From assembly GCA_947497495.1 (NCBI GenBank), contig CANMGT010000003.1, positions 186,001-250,000 of the forward strand: a stretch of 64,000 nucleotides of DNA. The letters are read 5' to 3'. Of this stretch, positions 27,300-36,710 are shown one piece after another. Each line of letters starts with the position of its first letter. Position 1 is the stretch's first letter. The translations under genes and the position numbers were made by a program. The notes below the pieces were generated by a model that made no database searches, had not been told where the DNA came from, and saw only the letters and a program-made list of their open reading frames with translations. Source of the DNA: an uncultured Lentibacter sp. Its GTDB lineage: Bacteria; Pseudomonadota; Alphaproteobacteria; Rhodobacterales; Rhodobacteraceae.

Positions 27300-27725
27300 A
27301 TGAGCGAAACATACACGGGAAAATGCCTCTGCGGCGCTGTCAGCTATGTGCTGACTGGCGCTCCGGTTGTGGTTGCACAATGTCACTGCGAAGCCTGTCG
27401 CCGCTTGAGCGGAACGGGCCACAGTGCCGGTGCGATGTTCCCCGCTAGGGCTGTGAGCGTAAAGGGGCAACTCGCGGAGTTCAGCTATACGTCAGACACA
27501 GGCTCGGTTGTGACACGGGCTTCCTGCGTGCGGTGTCACAGCCCGATCTTTGGCAAGAACACGCATGGACCCGAGCACATGACATTTACACTCGGCACGC
27601 TGGATGATGCGCGCGCGCTTGAGGTTTCTGTCGTCATTTTCGACCGCGAAAAGCCCCATTGGGACGCGCTGCCAGACAACACTGAGGTGTTTGAAACCCA
27701 GCCTGACTGGACAGCAGAGCCTTAG
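27300..27725 (+). CDS. GFA/CENP-V family zinc protein
   Basis: A 141-residue protein with the GFA zinc-binding pattern: Cys9, Cys11 (GKCLCGAVSY), Cys28, Cys30, Cys33 (QCHCEACRR) and Cys76, Cys79 (CVRC). The family includes glutathione-dependent formaldehyde-activating enzyme, but most members, including this one, have unproven substrates. ATG 27300 is preferred over an upstream in-frame TTG because the conserved domain begins four residues later. It is 55 bases after the secretion operon. Confidence 0.85.
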   Translation: MSETYTGKCLCGAVSYVLTGAPVVVAQCHCEACRRLSGTGHSAGAMFPARAVSVKGQLAEFSYTSDTGSVVTRASCVRCHSPIFGKNTHGPEHMTFTLGTLDDARALEVSVVIFDREKPHWDALPDNTEVFETQPDWTAEP

Positions 27726-27728
27726 CGC

Positions 27729-29090
27729 CTAAGCCGCTTCAAAGCGCAGGACAGCCGTGAAGCCACGGGAGCTGCCGTTTTGTGGCGAGAACAGCTCAAA
27801 GGTGCCGCCTGACTCCTCGCAAAGCTCTTGCACAATCGACAGCCCAAGCCCGAACCCCTCGGTCACCGAGGCCTTGCGGATGCTGCGCAGTTTGATGGCG
27901 TCCAAGTCTTCGGGCGAGAGAGCCTCACAGTCGTTGCTGACGCTGATCTGGCCTGTCACGCTGGCATCAACCACCATCGGCGCGGGGCCGGAGGCATGCT
28001 TGAGCGCGTTCTCAAACAGGTTGTTGAGCATGATGCCGAGGGCGTCCGGATCAACCCGCAGGAGCCAAGGGCCTGTCGGCGGCAAAATCACGAGCCTGTC
28101 GTCGGACGGCTCCCGCACGCGCAGCTCATTGAGGAGGAGATCGACCACTGGAGCCAAGTCGCGCTCTTCGGCGCTGGAGCCAAGGCCCGACTGCGCACGC
28201 GACATTTGCAGCAAAGTCTCGATAAGCCGCACAAGCCGCTTGAGGCCTTGCTCGATTTCACCCGCACTCGCGGCTGTCTCTGTGCTTATGCCTGCGTCTT
28301 GGAGCTTGGCTTTCAGGCGCTGCACATTGGCGAGCGAGATAGCGACAGGCGTGCGCAACTCGTGGGCGGCATTGGTGGCAAAAGCGCGCTCTGCGGCCAG
28401 CGCCTTGTCGAGGCGGGCCAGCAGCGCGTCGAGCGTATCAACGGCGGGTTCAAGCTCGGCAAAGGCGTTGGCGCGGTCTATCGGCGTGAGGTTCTGTGGG
28501 CTCTTGCTGGCGATGTTCGCACTCAGCCTTGCGATCACACCAACCGAGCGACGCACGGCCAGAAAAGCCGCCGCCGCAAACAGCAGGCCAAGTAGGGTGA
28601 AGCCTGTCAGAACTCCGAGCAAGACATCGGTGACCGCTTCGTTGCGCTCCGTTAACGGGGTTGCGACAACCACTTCATGCGCGCCGCCCGAGGAGGCCAC
28701 AACAAAGCGAAAGCCCTCAGCGGTGTGCAGCCCCTCGCTCGGGGCAAGTTCAAGCAGCTGTTGTGTCGCTCCGGGGGAGGAGACAACAACCTTTCCGGCG
28801 AGATTGAGGAGCCAGTAGAGCGAGCGTTCGTCAGGTTCAAGATCGGGGATTTCAAACGCAAGCAGCGTTGACAGTCCGGCGTCGGAGGGCAGCGCGCCGT
28901 CTTGGGCCAGAGCGTCATAGAGCGCGAGGATAAGCTCGGCCTTGCTTTTCAGGCCGTTGTCCTGCAGCTCGTCGTATTCTTCGGTGACGAGGTTGTAGAC
29001 AAGCAAAACCCCGATGAGTGCGGCGACACCTGCGGGCAGCATAAGCGACTTGAGCAGCGTTTTCAGCAGGCTTTGGCGAGGTTGGCTCAT
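27729..29090 (-). CDS. Two-component sensor histidine kinase
   Basis: A 453-residue membrane kinase. The first helix (about residues 15-32) and second (about 148-172) bracket a periplasmic sensor of some 115 residues. A HAMP-like linker follows, then the H-box NAAHELRTPVA (His near residue 243), the N-box NLFENALKHA and the G-box EGFGLGLSIV. The layout is that of PmrB/QseC-type kinases. The start overlaps the response-regulator stop by four bases, making them a cognate pair at the end of the psd-pssA operon. The signal sensed is unknown. Confidence 0.9.
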   Translation of the reverse strand: MSQPRQSLLKTLLKSLMLPAGVAALIGVLLVYNLVTEEYDELQDNGLKSKAELILALYDALAQDGALPSDAGLSTLLAFEIPDLEPDERSLYWLLNLAGKVVVSSPGATQQLLELAPSEGLHTAEGFRFVVASSGGAHEVVVATPLTERNEAVTDVLLGVLTGFTLLGLLFAAAAFLAVRRSVGVIARLSANIASKSPQNLTPIDRANAFAELEPAVDTLDALLARLDKALAAERAFATNAAHELRTPVAISLANVQRLKAKLQDAGISTETAASAGEIEQGLKRLVRLIETLLQMSRAQSGLGSSAEERDLAPVVDLLLNELRVREPSDDRLVILPPTGPWLLRVDPDALGIMLNNLFENALKHASGPAPMVVDASVTGQISVSNDCEALSPEDLDAIKLRSIRKASVTEGFGLGLSIVQELCEESGGTFELFSPQNGSSRGFTAVLRFEAA

Positions 29091-29743
29091 GGCTCAAGCC
29101 TATAGCCCAAGCCGCGGTGCGTTTTGATCAGGTCTTTGCCAAGTTTGGCGCGCAGGCGGCTGATATGCGCCTCAAGGGCGTTGCTTTCCACGTCTTCGTC
29201 GTAGGCATAGAGCGCGGCTTCGAGGCTGTCTTTGGGCACGATCTTTGACTTGCGCCGCATCAGGGTTTCAAACACCTGCCACTCTTTGGCGGTAAGGCGG
29301 ATCGGCTCTCCAGCGCGGGTTATGCTCTGGTCAATCAGGCTGATGCTCATGTCACGCAGGGTGATTGTCTGGCTCAGATCAGCGGTGCTGCGGCGGCAGA
29401 CCGAGTGAATGCGCGCTGTAACTTCATCAAGGTCAAACGGCTTGACGATATAGTCGTCAGCGCCGCGTTTGAGCCCTTCGATCCGCTCGGTGACCTTGTC
29501 ACGCGCTGTGAGAATTATTATCGGGGTGTTGTCTTGTGCGGTGCGCGCCGCGCTGAGAAAGTCGAGCCCGTCCCCGTCAGGCAGCTGCAAATCAAGCAAG
29601 ATAACGTCATAGGCGTTTGCGCTGATTGCGCTCTGGGCTTCGTCCAGTGTGGGAAACCATTCAACAATATGGTGGTCCGCTTCAAGGTGTTCCTTAAGAG
29701 GGCGGGCCAGCGCGGCCTCGTCTTCAATCAGCAGGATGCGCAT
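29087..29743 (-). CDS. OmpR/PhoB-family response regulator
   Basis: A 218-residue DNA-binding regulator. Receiver domain: acidic pair Glu7/Asp8 (IEDE), phospho-acceptor Asp51 in VILLDLQLPDGDGL, and Lys in DDYIVKPFD. The C-terminal winged helix includes LTAKEWQVFETLMR and VESNALEAHISRLRAKLG..THRGLGYRL. The ATG at 29743 is chosen because the receiver begins there. It overlaps the end of pssA by 20 bases, so the regulator is embedded in a phospholipid operon. Confidence 0.93.
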   Translation of the reverse strand: MRILLIEDEAALARPLKEHLEADHHIVEWFPTLDEAQSAISANAYDVILLDLQLPDGDGLDFLSAARTAQDNTPIIILTARDKVTERIEGLKRGADDYIVKPFDLDEVTARIHSVCRRSTADLSQTITLRDMSISLIDQSITRAGEPIRLTAKEWQVFETLMRRKSKIVPKDSLEAALYAYDEDVESNALEAHISRLRAKLGKDLIKTHRGLGYRLEP

Positions 29744-30488
29744 GGGCTTGCTGCAGGGCGGTTTGCTTTTTGTGCGCTCTGTAAGACAGCGGCAAAGACA
29801 GCAGGTAAAGGCAGTTCGCCACAATCAGCGTCGGCCACGGGTAGACCATGAGGCAGGCGACAAGGATCACCGAGGCGACGATCGCGAAAGGCAGCAGCGC
29901 ACGCGGGATCTTTGCGTGTTTGATCGACACTGTCGGAATCGTGCTGATCGCCAAGAGGCCAATGCCCATGACGTAGAAGGCACGCAGGATCGGCAAATCG
30001 GTGGTTTGAAACCCATAAAGGTGCATGAAGATCGGCATCAGGGCGAGGCATGCGAGGGCAGGAGCAGGCACGCCAACGAAGAAGTCGTCGGTAGTGAGTT
30101 TGACCTCGCTGCTTTTCATCGACAGGTTGAAGCGCGCCAGCCTGAGCGCACAGCACACCGCGAGGATCAGAACCGCCAGCCAGCCGAGGCTGGAGTAAGG
30201 CGTGTCGATATAGAGCGTGGTGTAAAGCAAAATGCCGGGCACGATGCCGAAGTTGAAAAAGTCGGCAAGCGTGTCAAGCTCGGCGCCAAAGGGGCTGGCC
30301 GTGTCAAGAAAGCGCGCCAGCTTGCCGTCGGCAGCGTCAAGGAACACCGCCAGCAAGATGTAGTAGAGCGCGAATTCCAGATGCCCCTCAAGGCTCATAC
30401 GGATAGACGTCATGCCAGCGCAGATTGCGAAAACAGTCACCAGACTGGGAACGATATGGCGTAGCTTGATGTCGGAACGTTTGTTCAT
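29724..30488 (-). CDS. pssA: CDP-diacylglycerol--serine O-phosphatidyltransferase
   Basis: Integral membrane enzyme making phosphatidylserine from CDP-diacylglycerol and serine. The CDP-alcohol phosphotransferase signature is complete in [21 protein letters not shown] (Asp51, Asp54, Gly55, Ala58, Arg59, Gly68, Asp72, Asp76). About eight helices, 254 residues. The start overlaps the psd stop (ATGA), so product and next enzyme are coupled. The C-terminus is a basic, hydrophilic tail that overlaps the regulator gene. Confidence 0.95.
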   Translation of the reverse strand: MNKRSDIKLRHIVPSLVTVFAICAGMTSIRMSLEGHLEFALYYILLAVFLDAADGKLARFLDTASPFGAELDTLADFFNFGIVPGILLYTTLYIDTPYSSLGWLAVLILAVCCALRLARFNLSMKSSEVKLTTDDFFVGVPAPALACLALMPIFMHLYGFQTTDLPILRAFYVMGIGLLAISTIPTVSIKHAKIPRALLPFAIVASVILVACLMVYPWPTLIVANCLYLLSLPLSYRAHKKQTALQQAHAHPAD

Positions 30489-31177
30489 TCGGGAAGGCCT
30501 TGGCGTGTTTGCTGCGGGTTGACCAAGTCAGCGAGGATCGTCTCGCCGGCGACGGCTGTTTGGCCGACAGCCACAAGCGGAGCGACACCCTCAGGCAGGT
30601 AGATGTCAAGGCGGCTGCCAAAGCGGATCAGCCCGAACCGTGCGCCAACGCCGAGGGCGTCGCCTTCGCTGACAAAGCAGACGATGCGGCGCGCCACGAG
30701 GCCCGCGATCTGGACAACCCCGATACGCACACCGTCAGAGGCTTCGATTGTCACGCTGTTGCGTTCGTTGTGCATGCTGGCCTTATCAAGCGACGCGTTG
30801 AGGAACTTGCCGTGGTGATAGACGACGTTTGTCACCTTGCCCGCAATCGGCGCGCGGTTCACGTGGCAGTTGAACACGTTCATAAACACCGAGACACGCG
30901 TCACAGGTGCATTGCCAAGGCCCATGTCGGCAGGCGGCGTCAGCTCTTCGATCAGTGAGACAATGCCGTCGGCGGGGGACATCACAAGCCCCTCTTCCTG
31001 AGGGATGATGCGCACCGGATCGCGAAAGAAGTAGTAGCACCAGACAGTGACGCCCGCACCGATCCAGAACAGCGGTTGCCAGATCAGCAGCAGAACCAGA
31101 GAAATGGCAGCGAAGATCGCGACAAACTTGCGGCCTTCCTTGTGCATCGGCACGGCGACGATCTTGAGCATGTTCAT
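30485..31177 (-). CDS. psd: Phosphatidylserine decarboxylase proenzyme
   Basis: A 230-residue short-form decarboxylase that converts phosphatidylserine to phosphatidylethanolamine. It self-cleaves to make a pyruvoyl group; the cleavage site is Gly187-Ser188 in IRFGSRLD. Other family signatures are [17 protein letters not shown] and [16 protein letters not shown]. Two hydrophobic segments near residues 18-50 anchor it. First gene of the psd-pssA-regulator-kinase operon. GS replaces the LGST of long forms, as is normal for this class. Confidence 0.95.
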   Translation of the reverse strand: MNMLKIVAVPMHKEGRKFVAIFAAISLVLLLIWQPLFWIGAGVTVWCYYFFRDPVRIIPQEEGLVMSPADGIVSLIEELTPPADMGLGNAPVTRVSVFMNVFNCHVNRAPIAGKVTNVVYHHGKFLNASLDKASMHNERNSVTIEASDGVRIGVVQIAGLVARRIVCFVSEGDALGVGARFGLIRFGSRLDIYLPEGVAPLVAVGQTAVAGETILADLVNPQQTRQGLPE

Positions 31178-31349
31178 AGTGTATCTTTCGGGTCAAATAG
31201 GGCTGGGGCCGTGTGGCGCACCGGTTTGCAACTTGGGTTTGGCGGCATTTGCCAGTGGAGAAATAGCAGAGAGTCGCGCCAGTTCACAGCTATATAGCAC
31301 CGCCCGCGCCAGAGGCCAGCCTGATAGGCCTTGCGCGCGATACACCCAG

Positions 31350-33017
31350 TCAGTTGCCCGCAAGGGCCTGTTCGCTTTTGCAGGAGGCGAAGATGTCCAG
31401 AGCCGCGTCTTTTGCCCCTGTTTCGATGTCAAGCAACCCGAGCAGGGAGTGAAAGAAGTTGTCGTGCGACAGCGTTTCAGAAGCCTTTTGCGCGAGGCAG
31501 CTTCGCTCAAGGCCGAACATGGTTTGATAGGCGTCCGAGAGCCACAGGAGCATCGGCACTTGGGTTTGCTCTTTCGGGGCCATAAAGTAGGGTGCGCCGT
31601 GCAAGTAGAGGCCGCCTTCTCCAAGAGACTCGCCGTGATCGGACAGGTAGATCAGCGCCGTTGTGAGCCTGGTTTCTGATTGAAGCATCTCGATCATTTG
31701 CGCCAGAACTTCGTCGGTATAGGCGATGGTGTTGTCATAGGCGTTTGTGATTTCTTCCTTTGTGCAGCTTTTGAACTCGGCCGTCCGGCAGGCGGGCGTG
31801 AAGCGTTCAAGCTCTTCAGGGTAGCGCAGATAATAGGTCGGCCCGTGGCTACCGATCTGGTGAATTACGAGCACAGTGTCCTCGGTTATGCCGCTCATGT
31901 AGTCGCGCAGGGCCTGCATGAAGATCCCATCCATACATTCGCCAGACGCGCAGAACCTGTCGTTCCTAGCGTTGGTAAAGCGGCGCAGCGTCGCGCGTTT
32001 AGCGAGGTTTTTGTCGCCTGTGTTGTTGTCCCACCACTCAACATGCAGGCCTGCGTACATAAAGACATCCAGCACATTCTGGTTGGCGAGGCCTTTCTCG
32101 TGGGAGTAGTCGGCGCGTGAGAATTTGGAAAACATGCAGGGCAGCGAGGTGGCGGTTGCCGTGCCACAGGAGGACACGTTGTCAAAGTTTACAACAGGCA
32201 GGTGCGCAAGCCTCGGGGTGGTGTCGCGCGCGTAGCCGTTGAGACCGAAGTTCTGCGCGCGGGCTGTCTCGCCCGCCACGACAACCGTGAGAACAGGGGG
32301 GCGGGCTTTGGAGGCATAAGCCGCGCCCTTGGTGGCGTCTTCGCCGAGGGGTTGGGCGGTGGTGTTTACCGTTTTGGACAAGAGCCGCACATAGCGGACA
32401 GCCCCGACCAGAGGCGCGCCGGGCTGAAAGCTGCTCATGTAGTCTTTGCGCTCACGCAGGATCGAGGAATAGGCTTTCAGGTCGGCCATAAGTAGGCCGA
32501 CAGTGAGCGCCACACTCACGGCGCTGGCGGCCACGGGCAACAGAAAGCGACGCAGCGGGCGTTGCGGCTTGAGCTTGACTATCATCACCAAGGCGGCGGG
32601 CAAAATGCCGTAAACCACGAGGTGACTTATGAGGCTGGCGGTAAACAGGTGTTTTGACTCAGTCAGAGTTGTCACCATGACATTCTGGATCATGTCGCGG
32701 TCGATAATGACGCCGAGGTTGTCCATATAGTAGGACGTCGAGGCGCTCAGAATGAGTATGAACGCCAGAAACGGCTTCACCACATAGGGAAAGGCAAACA
32801 GGCTGAAGAGCGCCATAACAAGCAGGAATATGGCGAGGTTATAGCCTGTGAAAGATAACCGGTGCCCGGCGAAGATGTCTCTCCCCAAAGCCCAGTATGT
32901 GGCGTTGTCAAAGCAGAACACAAAGACGGTTGTTAAGAAAGTCAGCGCTAGCGGCGTGAGCGGCCATGCATTTCTGAAAGCCGTGATGCGGGAAACGATC
33001 GTTTGGAGAAGGGCCAT
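31350..33017 (-). CDS. Phosphoethanolamine transferase, EptA/MCR type
   Basis: A 555-residue inner-membrane enzyme that moves phosphoethanolamine from phosphatidylethanolamine to lipid A or a related acceptor. Five N-terminal helices (to about residue 180) precede a periplasmic sulfatase-fold domain. Zinc/catalytic features: VVVAGETAR (Glu250), SSCGTATATSLPCMFS with probable nucleophile Thr288 between Cys284 and Cys294, HQIGSHGP, and YLSDHGESLGE. Upstream of psd on the same strand with a 172-base gap. The acceptor is not proven by sequence. It carries no acquired-resistance context such as insertion sequences. Confidence 0.92.
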   Translation of the reverse strand: MALLQTIVSRITAFRNAWPLTPLALTFLTTVFVFCFDNATYWALGRDIFAGHRLSFTGYNLAIFLLVMALFSLFAFPYVVKPFLAFILILSASTSYYMDNLGVIIDRDMIQNVMVTTLTESKHLFTASLISHLVVYGILPAALVMIVKLKPQRPLRRFLLPVAASAVSVALTVGLLMADLKAYSSILRERKDYMSSFQPGAPLVGAVRYVRLLSKTVNTTAQPLGEDATKGAAYASKARPPVLTVVVAGETARAQNFGLNGYARDTTPRLAHLPVVNFDNVSSCGTATATSLPCMFSKFSRADYSHEKGLANQNVLDVFMYAGLHVEWWDNNTGDKNLAKRATLRRFTNARNDRFCASGECMDGIFMQALRDYMSGITEDTVLVIHQIGSHGPTYYLRYPEELERFTPACRTAEFKSCTKEEITNAYDNTIAYTDEVLAQMIEMLQSETRLTTALIYLSDHGESLGEGGLYLHGAPYFMAPKEQTQVPMLLWLSDAYQTMFGLERSCLAQKASETLSHDNFFHSLLGLLDIETGAKDAALDIFASCKSEQALAGN

Positions 33018-33168
33018 GGAGAAATCTTCGCGGTTGCTTATTAGCGCTCTTAACCACGTGAACCTTACGCGAGCCTTACGCAGCGTTTATGCTGCGACCT
33101 GGACGTGTCCTGCGGCCTTTGGGGTCACAAGGCTTGCCCTGCAAGTTTCTCGGGCGTAAGTCTGGCTG

Positions 33169-34503
33169 ATGTCTCAAACGACGCGCGATCATATCAAGGC
33201 TTATCTGCTGCTTGGCTTGCCGCTTATCGGCAGCCACGTGGCGCAGTTTGCGATCCAGCTGGTCGATACGATCATGCTGGGCTGGTATAGTATCGAGGCG
33301 CTTGCTGCACAGGTGCTGGCGGGCACTGTGTTCTTTGTGGTGTTCATTTTCGGTTCGGGGTTTGCCTTTGCCGTGATGCCCAAAGTGGCGCAGGCCGAGG
33401 GTGCGGGCGACGAGCGCGGGGCGCGGCGCGTGACGCGTATGGGCATTTGGGCGTCACTGATGTTTGGCGTCGTCGCGATGCCGGTCTTCCTGTTTGCCGA
33501 GTCTCTTTTGCTGGCGCTCGGGCAGGAAGCCTCTCTGGCGAAGATGGGTGCTGACTACCTTGCTGTCGCGGGCTGGGGGCTGTTTCCGGCGCTGATCGTG
33601 ATGGTGCTCAAGAGTTTTCTCTCGGCGCTCGAACGCACGCAGGCTGTGCTCTGGATCACGATTGTCGCGGTATTTGCCAATGCTCTGGTGAACTACGCGC
33701 TGATTTTCGGCAACTGGGGCGCGCCCGAAATGGGCATCGTCGGGGCGGCTTGGGCGTCCTTTGCAGTGCAGACCGTTTCGCTGATATTGATCGTGGGTTA
33801 CACGCAATATGCGACGCCTGAACACGAGGTTTTCGTGCGCTTCTGGCGGCCCGATTGGGATGCGCTGAAAGATGTGTTCCGGCTTGGCTGGCCGATCGGC
33901 GTCACCACTTTGGCCGAAGTCGGCTTGTTTGCGGCGTCTTCGGTGATGATGGGCTGGCTTGGCACCATCCCACTGGCCGCGCACGGGATTGCACTGCAGA
34001 TCGCCTCGCTCACGTTTATGGTGCACTTGGGCCTGTCAAACGCCGCCACAGTGCGGGCCGGGCGCGCGCACGGGCGCGGCGACTATGATGCGCTGCGCCA
34101 AGGTGGCTTTGTTGTCATGGGCATGTCGGCTGTTGTCGCGCTTCTCGCGGTGATCCTGTTTCTAAGCATCCCCGAGCTGTTGCTCGGCACATTTCTTGAC
34201 CCACGTGATCCTGACACTTCAGCCGTGCTTGCGATTGGCGTCGGGCTGATGGCGGCGGCAGCTTTGTTTCAGGTGGTTGATGCCGCACAAGTCATGGCGC
34301 TTGGCATCCTGCGCGGTGTTCAAGACACCAAAGGCCCGATGATCATCGCAGCCATCGCCTATTGGGTGGTTGGCGTTCCGGCCTCCTATGTGCTGGGTTT
34401 TTCCCTCGGCCTCGGAGGTGTCGGCGTGTGGCTTGGGCTGGCGTTAGGGCTGGCTGTTGCGGCTGTCTTGCTGATCTGGCGGTTTGTGCGCTGGCAGCCC
34501 TAG
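33169..34503 (+). CDS. MATE-family efflux transporter
   Basis: A 444-residue, 12-helix sodium or proton antiporter of the NorM/DinF type. Family features: LPLIGSHVAQFAIQLVDTIMLG at the N-terminus, YAL-IFGNWGAPEMGIVGAAWAS at the half-way repeat, the second-half start WPIGVTTLAEVGLFAASSVMMGWLG, and ILRGVQDTKGPMIIAAIAYW. The start lies 12 bases after an unrelated intergenic stop. Single gene; the substrate cannot be deduced. Confidence 0.93.
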   Translation: MSQTTRDHIKAYLLLGLPLIGSHVAQFAIQLVDTIMLGWYSIEALAAQVLAGTVFFVVFIFGSGFAFAVMPKVAQAEGAGDERGARRVTRMGIWASLMFGVVAMPVFLFAESLLLALGQEASLAKMGADYLAVAGWGLFPALIVMVLKSFLSALERTQAVLWITIVAVFANALVNYALIFGNWGAPEMGIVGAAWASFAVQTVSLILIVGYTQYATPEHEVFVRFWRPDWDALKDVFRLGWPIGVTTLAEVGLFAASSVMMGWLGTIPLAAHGIALQIASLTFMVHLGLSNAATVRAGRAHGRGDYDALRQGGFVVMGMSAVVALLAVILFLSIPELLLGTFLDPRDPDTSAVLAIGVGLMAAAALFQVVDAAQVMALGILRGVQDTKGPMIIAAIAYWVVGVPASYVLGFSLGLGGVGVWLGLALGLAVAAVLLIWRFVRWQP

Positions 34504-34611
34504 TGCGAAGGCCACACTAGATACACAATCACCAAACCATAGCCCCATTGCTGCCGAGTTTCAGATGCAACCTATCGGTGAGTGTGCGCACGAACAGTTG
34601 GGAGAGCCAGT

Positions 34612-35799
34612 GTGGAGCTAAAAGGACTATTGATGATCGGGGCCGTTCTCATTGGAGGGTTCTTTGCGCTTTCAGAGCTTAAAGGCGCTAAAATTGGCGG
34701 TCCGGTTGCCGCGTCGTCCTATGTGAACCTGTCAGGCCCGACCCGCGCCCAAAAAGACAAAGCGACCAGAGGACAAGGCACCGCTGAAGACCACGTGATT
34801 GTGGGCTATTCCGGCGAGGTCGCTTCAGGGCCGATCTTTGCACATGATCGCTCCAAGGCTGTTTTCATCGCGGATGCCCTGAAAGGCTGGCGCCCTGCCA
34901 GCGCACGAGACGTTTTTGGCAAGGTGCAACTGATCGCCCCCGTCAAAGGCTGCGACATGCCGGCACCAGCCGCAGGCTCGCGTGTGGTCAACCTGTTTGT
35001 GAACGGTCAGACCCAAGAAGTCGGCATGTATTCCTTTTCCCGATCGGAAGTCGTCAGCAGTGCGAAGGCGTGGCTTGGGAACATTCGCAGAGGCGAGGCT
35101 TCCAAGGTTCCGCGCTGGCGGGTGAGCCCGCAATTTCACGCCTTTGATGTCGTGGTGACAGAAACACGCGCGCCGGTTCATCTGGTTTTGCAAAGCCGCA
35201 CCGAAGGCGTCATGCAGACATTGGCCCAGAGCCTTGTGTTTAACTTGCACCTCGCGGAAGGGGCGCAAATCTCGGGGATTTCCATAATCGGCGGGCGTGC
35301 CAGCGCGGTGGCTAACGTTGCGGCGAGCGTTCCGATAGCTGTGATTCCGGATGACGCGCTGGAGCGCTGTGGCGTGACGATGGCGACGCAAGGCGTTGGC
35401 GAGCGGCTGATCAAGAAGAAACAACGCGGCGGCCAGTTGAGCCGCGAGAAAGACCTCAAAGAAGCACAGCGGGCGCTTCGCCGAAAGGTGGAAGCCTACA
35501 ACATCTGGTTCGCCCGACAATTTGGCATACGCTCGGATGCAACTGTCTACGGGTTAAACCTTGCCGGTGGCGCGTTGGTGGGGCCGGTTCCAGGCACGCC
35601 GGAGCAGGCGGTGCCTTACCACCCGTTGAGCGGCGCCTACATTGCGGCGCAAACGCTTGATCACATCAAAGTTGCTGGGCTGCACAAGTGGCCTGAGGCC
35701 TATCAGGAAGAGGTAGTCAAACTGACGACCTGGGCCGCAGGGGGCAACCCTGTCGCGATTTCGCGACCAAGATTTCAAATTACGGAGAGACTACGATGA
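34612..35799 (+). CDS. Unrecognised membrane-anchored protein (first of a pair)
   Basis: A 395-residue protein starting with one hydrophobic helix (LKGLLMIGAVLIGGFFALSEL), then about 370 soluble, probably periplasmic residues. GTG 34612 is the start: GGGAG (34600-34604) is correctly spaced. Segments: VIVGYSGEVASGPIFAHDRSKAVFI, a region with GCDMPAPAAGSRVV, repeated Ala/Val-rich beta segments (about residues 185-245), a basic helix (IKKKQRGGQLSREKDLKEAQRALRRK) and a C-terminal domain with PVPGTPEQAVPYHPL. Only two cysteines. Coupled by ATGA overlap to the next gene. I do not recognise the family. Confidence 0.75.
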   Translation: MELKGLLMIGAVLIGGFFALSELKGAKIGGPVAASSYVNLSGPTRAQKDKATRGQGTAEDHVIVGYSGEVASGPIFAHDRSKAVFIADALKGWRPASARDVFGKVQLIAPVKGCDMPAPAAGSRVVNLFVNGQTQEVGMYSFSRSEVVSSAKAWLGNIRRGEASKVPRWRVSPQFHAFDVVVTETRAPVHLVLQSRTEGVMQTLAQSLVFNLHLAEGAQISGISIIGGRASAVANVAASVPIAVIPDDALERCGVTMATQGVGERLIKKKQRGGQLSREKDLKEAQRALRRKVEAYNIWFARQFGIRSDATVYGLNLAGGALVGPVPGTPEQAVPYHPLSGAYIAAQTLDHIKVAGLHKWPEAYQEEVVKLTTWAAGGNPVAISRPRFQITERLR

Positions 35800-36659
35800 G
35801 CAAGACTGATCTTATCGCAATTTGTATTGCTCTGGCGATTGGGGCGTATGTTGTGAACACGCAGATGAAAACCTCAAACATGATGTCCGAAGCCGTGAGC
35901 TCGGTGATGGAAGCGCATGTCGTTCCCGACGTTGCCGCGCCGTCAGAACCGCCAAAAGTCGAGAGCGCACAGGCGCCGCTGCCACCAAGTGACTTCAAAA
36001 TTATTGACGCACGCGGCAGGACTGTGAAGCGTCGCGAGGCCGCAGCTCTCTTGCAGCCTTACAAGTTGACGCGCGGCAGAACAGCCGAGCTGTTGAGCTT
36101 CGTTGACCCGAAGGACTTGTTGCGCGACGGCGAGGACATGCCAATCGGCGAGCTGCGCGGCCTCATGGTTGAAGCCCGCTCGGCCTTTGTTGCAGACCGC
36201 GCTTGCGGGGCGCTGCTAAAAACACTTGCCGCGCAATGTGGCGTGAAGACATATGAGACAGCCTATATTGGTGAGCTGGACTGCGAGACCTGTGACGCGG
36301 CTGAGCGCTTGCGGCGCAAATCCTTTGTCGGGCACTATCAGATTGTCACCGAGATGGCCTTTACGCCCAAGGTAGATACCGGCGTTTTCCCCGAAACGAG
36401 CGAGGTGTTGTTCACCGAAAAAACATTCGAGCTGGAAACACTCTCGCTGAAAGGGCCTGACGGCGCAGCTGTCGAAGACAGATTTGCCTATATCGTAGAG
36501 GCCGCAACCCGGGCTTGCGAAGACATCAAGGCCTTGCACGGAAACTGTGTTGTGAGCAACATCACGTTGTCAAAGAAGAGCTATGGAAAGAGGCATGACT
36601 TCGGTGATATCCCGAGCAGCTTTACACTGGCGTATTTCTCGCCACTCGGGAATGGCTAA
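35796..36659 (+). CDS. Unrecognised membrane-anchored protein (second of a pair)
   Basis: A 287-residue protein with an N-terminal helix (DLIAICIALAIGAYVVNTQM), a Pro-rich linker (about residues 40-65), and a domain with several cysteines: ACGALLKTLAAQCG, ELDCETCDAAERLR (CxxC), and late RACEDIKALHGNCVVS. The end, DIPSSFTLAYFSPL, is a beta segment. The start overlaps the partner stop (ATGA), so the two are made together and probably interact. The CxxC could bind metal or be redox active; this is speculation. Confidence 0.75.
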   Translation: MSKTDLIAICIALAIGAYVVNTQMKTSNMMSEAVSSVMEAHVVPDVAAPSEPPKVESAQAPLPPSDFKIIDARGRTVKRREAAALLQPYKLTRGRTAELLSFVDPKDLLRDGEDMPIGELRGLMVEARSAFVADRACGALLKTLAAQCGVKTYETAYIGELDCETCDAAERLRRKSFVGHYQIVTEMAFTPKVDTGVFPETSEVLFTEKTFELETLSLKGPDGAAVEDRFAYIVEAATRACEDIKALHGNCVVSNITLSKKSYGKRHDFGDIPSSFTLAYFSPLGNG

Positions 36660-36710
36660 ACACGGGCTGGCGGCAATTCAAACACGGCTTTCACGCTCTG
36701 CGTGAGGGCT

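Noticed and set aside
31350..33017. Mobile colistin-resistance gene
   Set aside because: The enzyme is of the EptA/MCR type but sits in a chromosomal lipid gene block with no insertion sequence or plasmid marker; nothing suggests recent acquisition.
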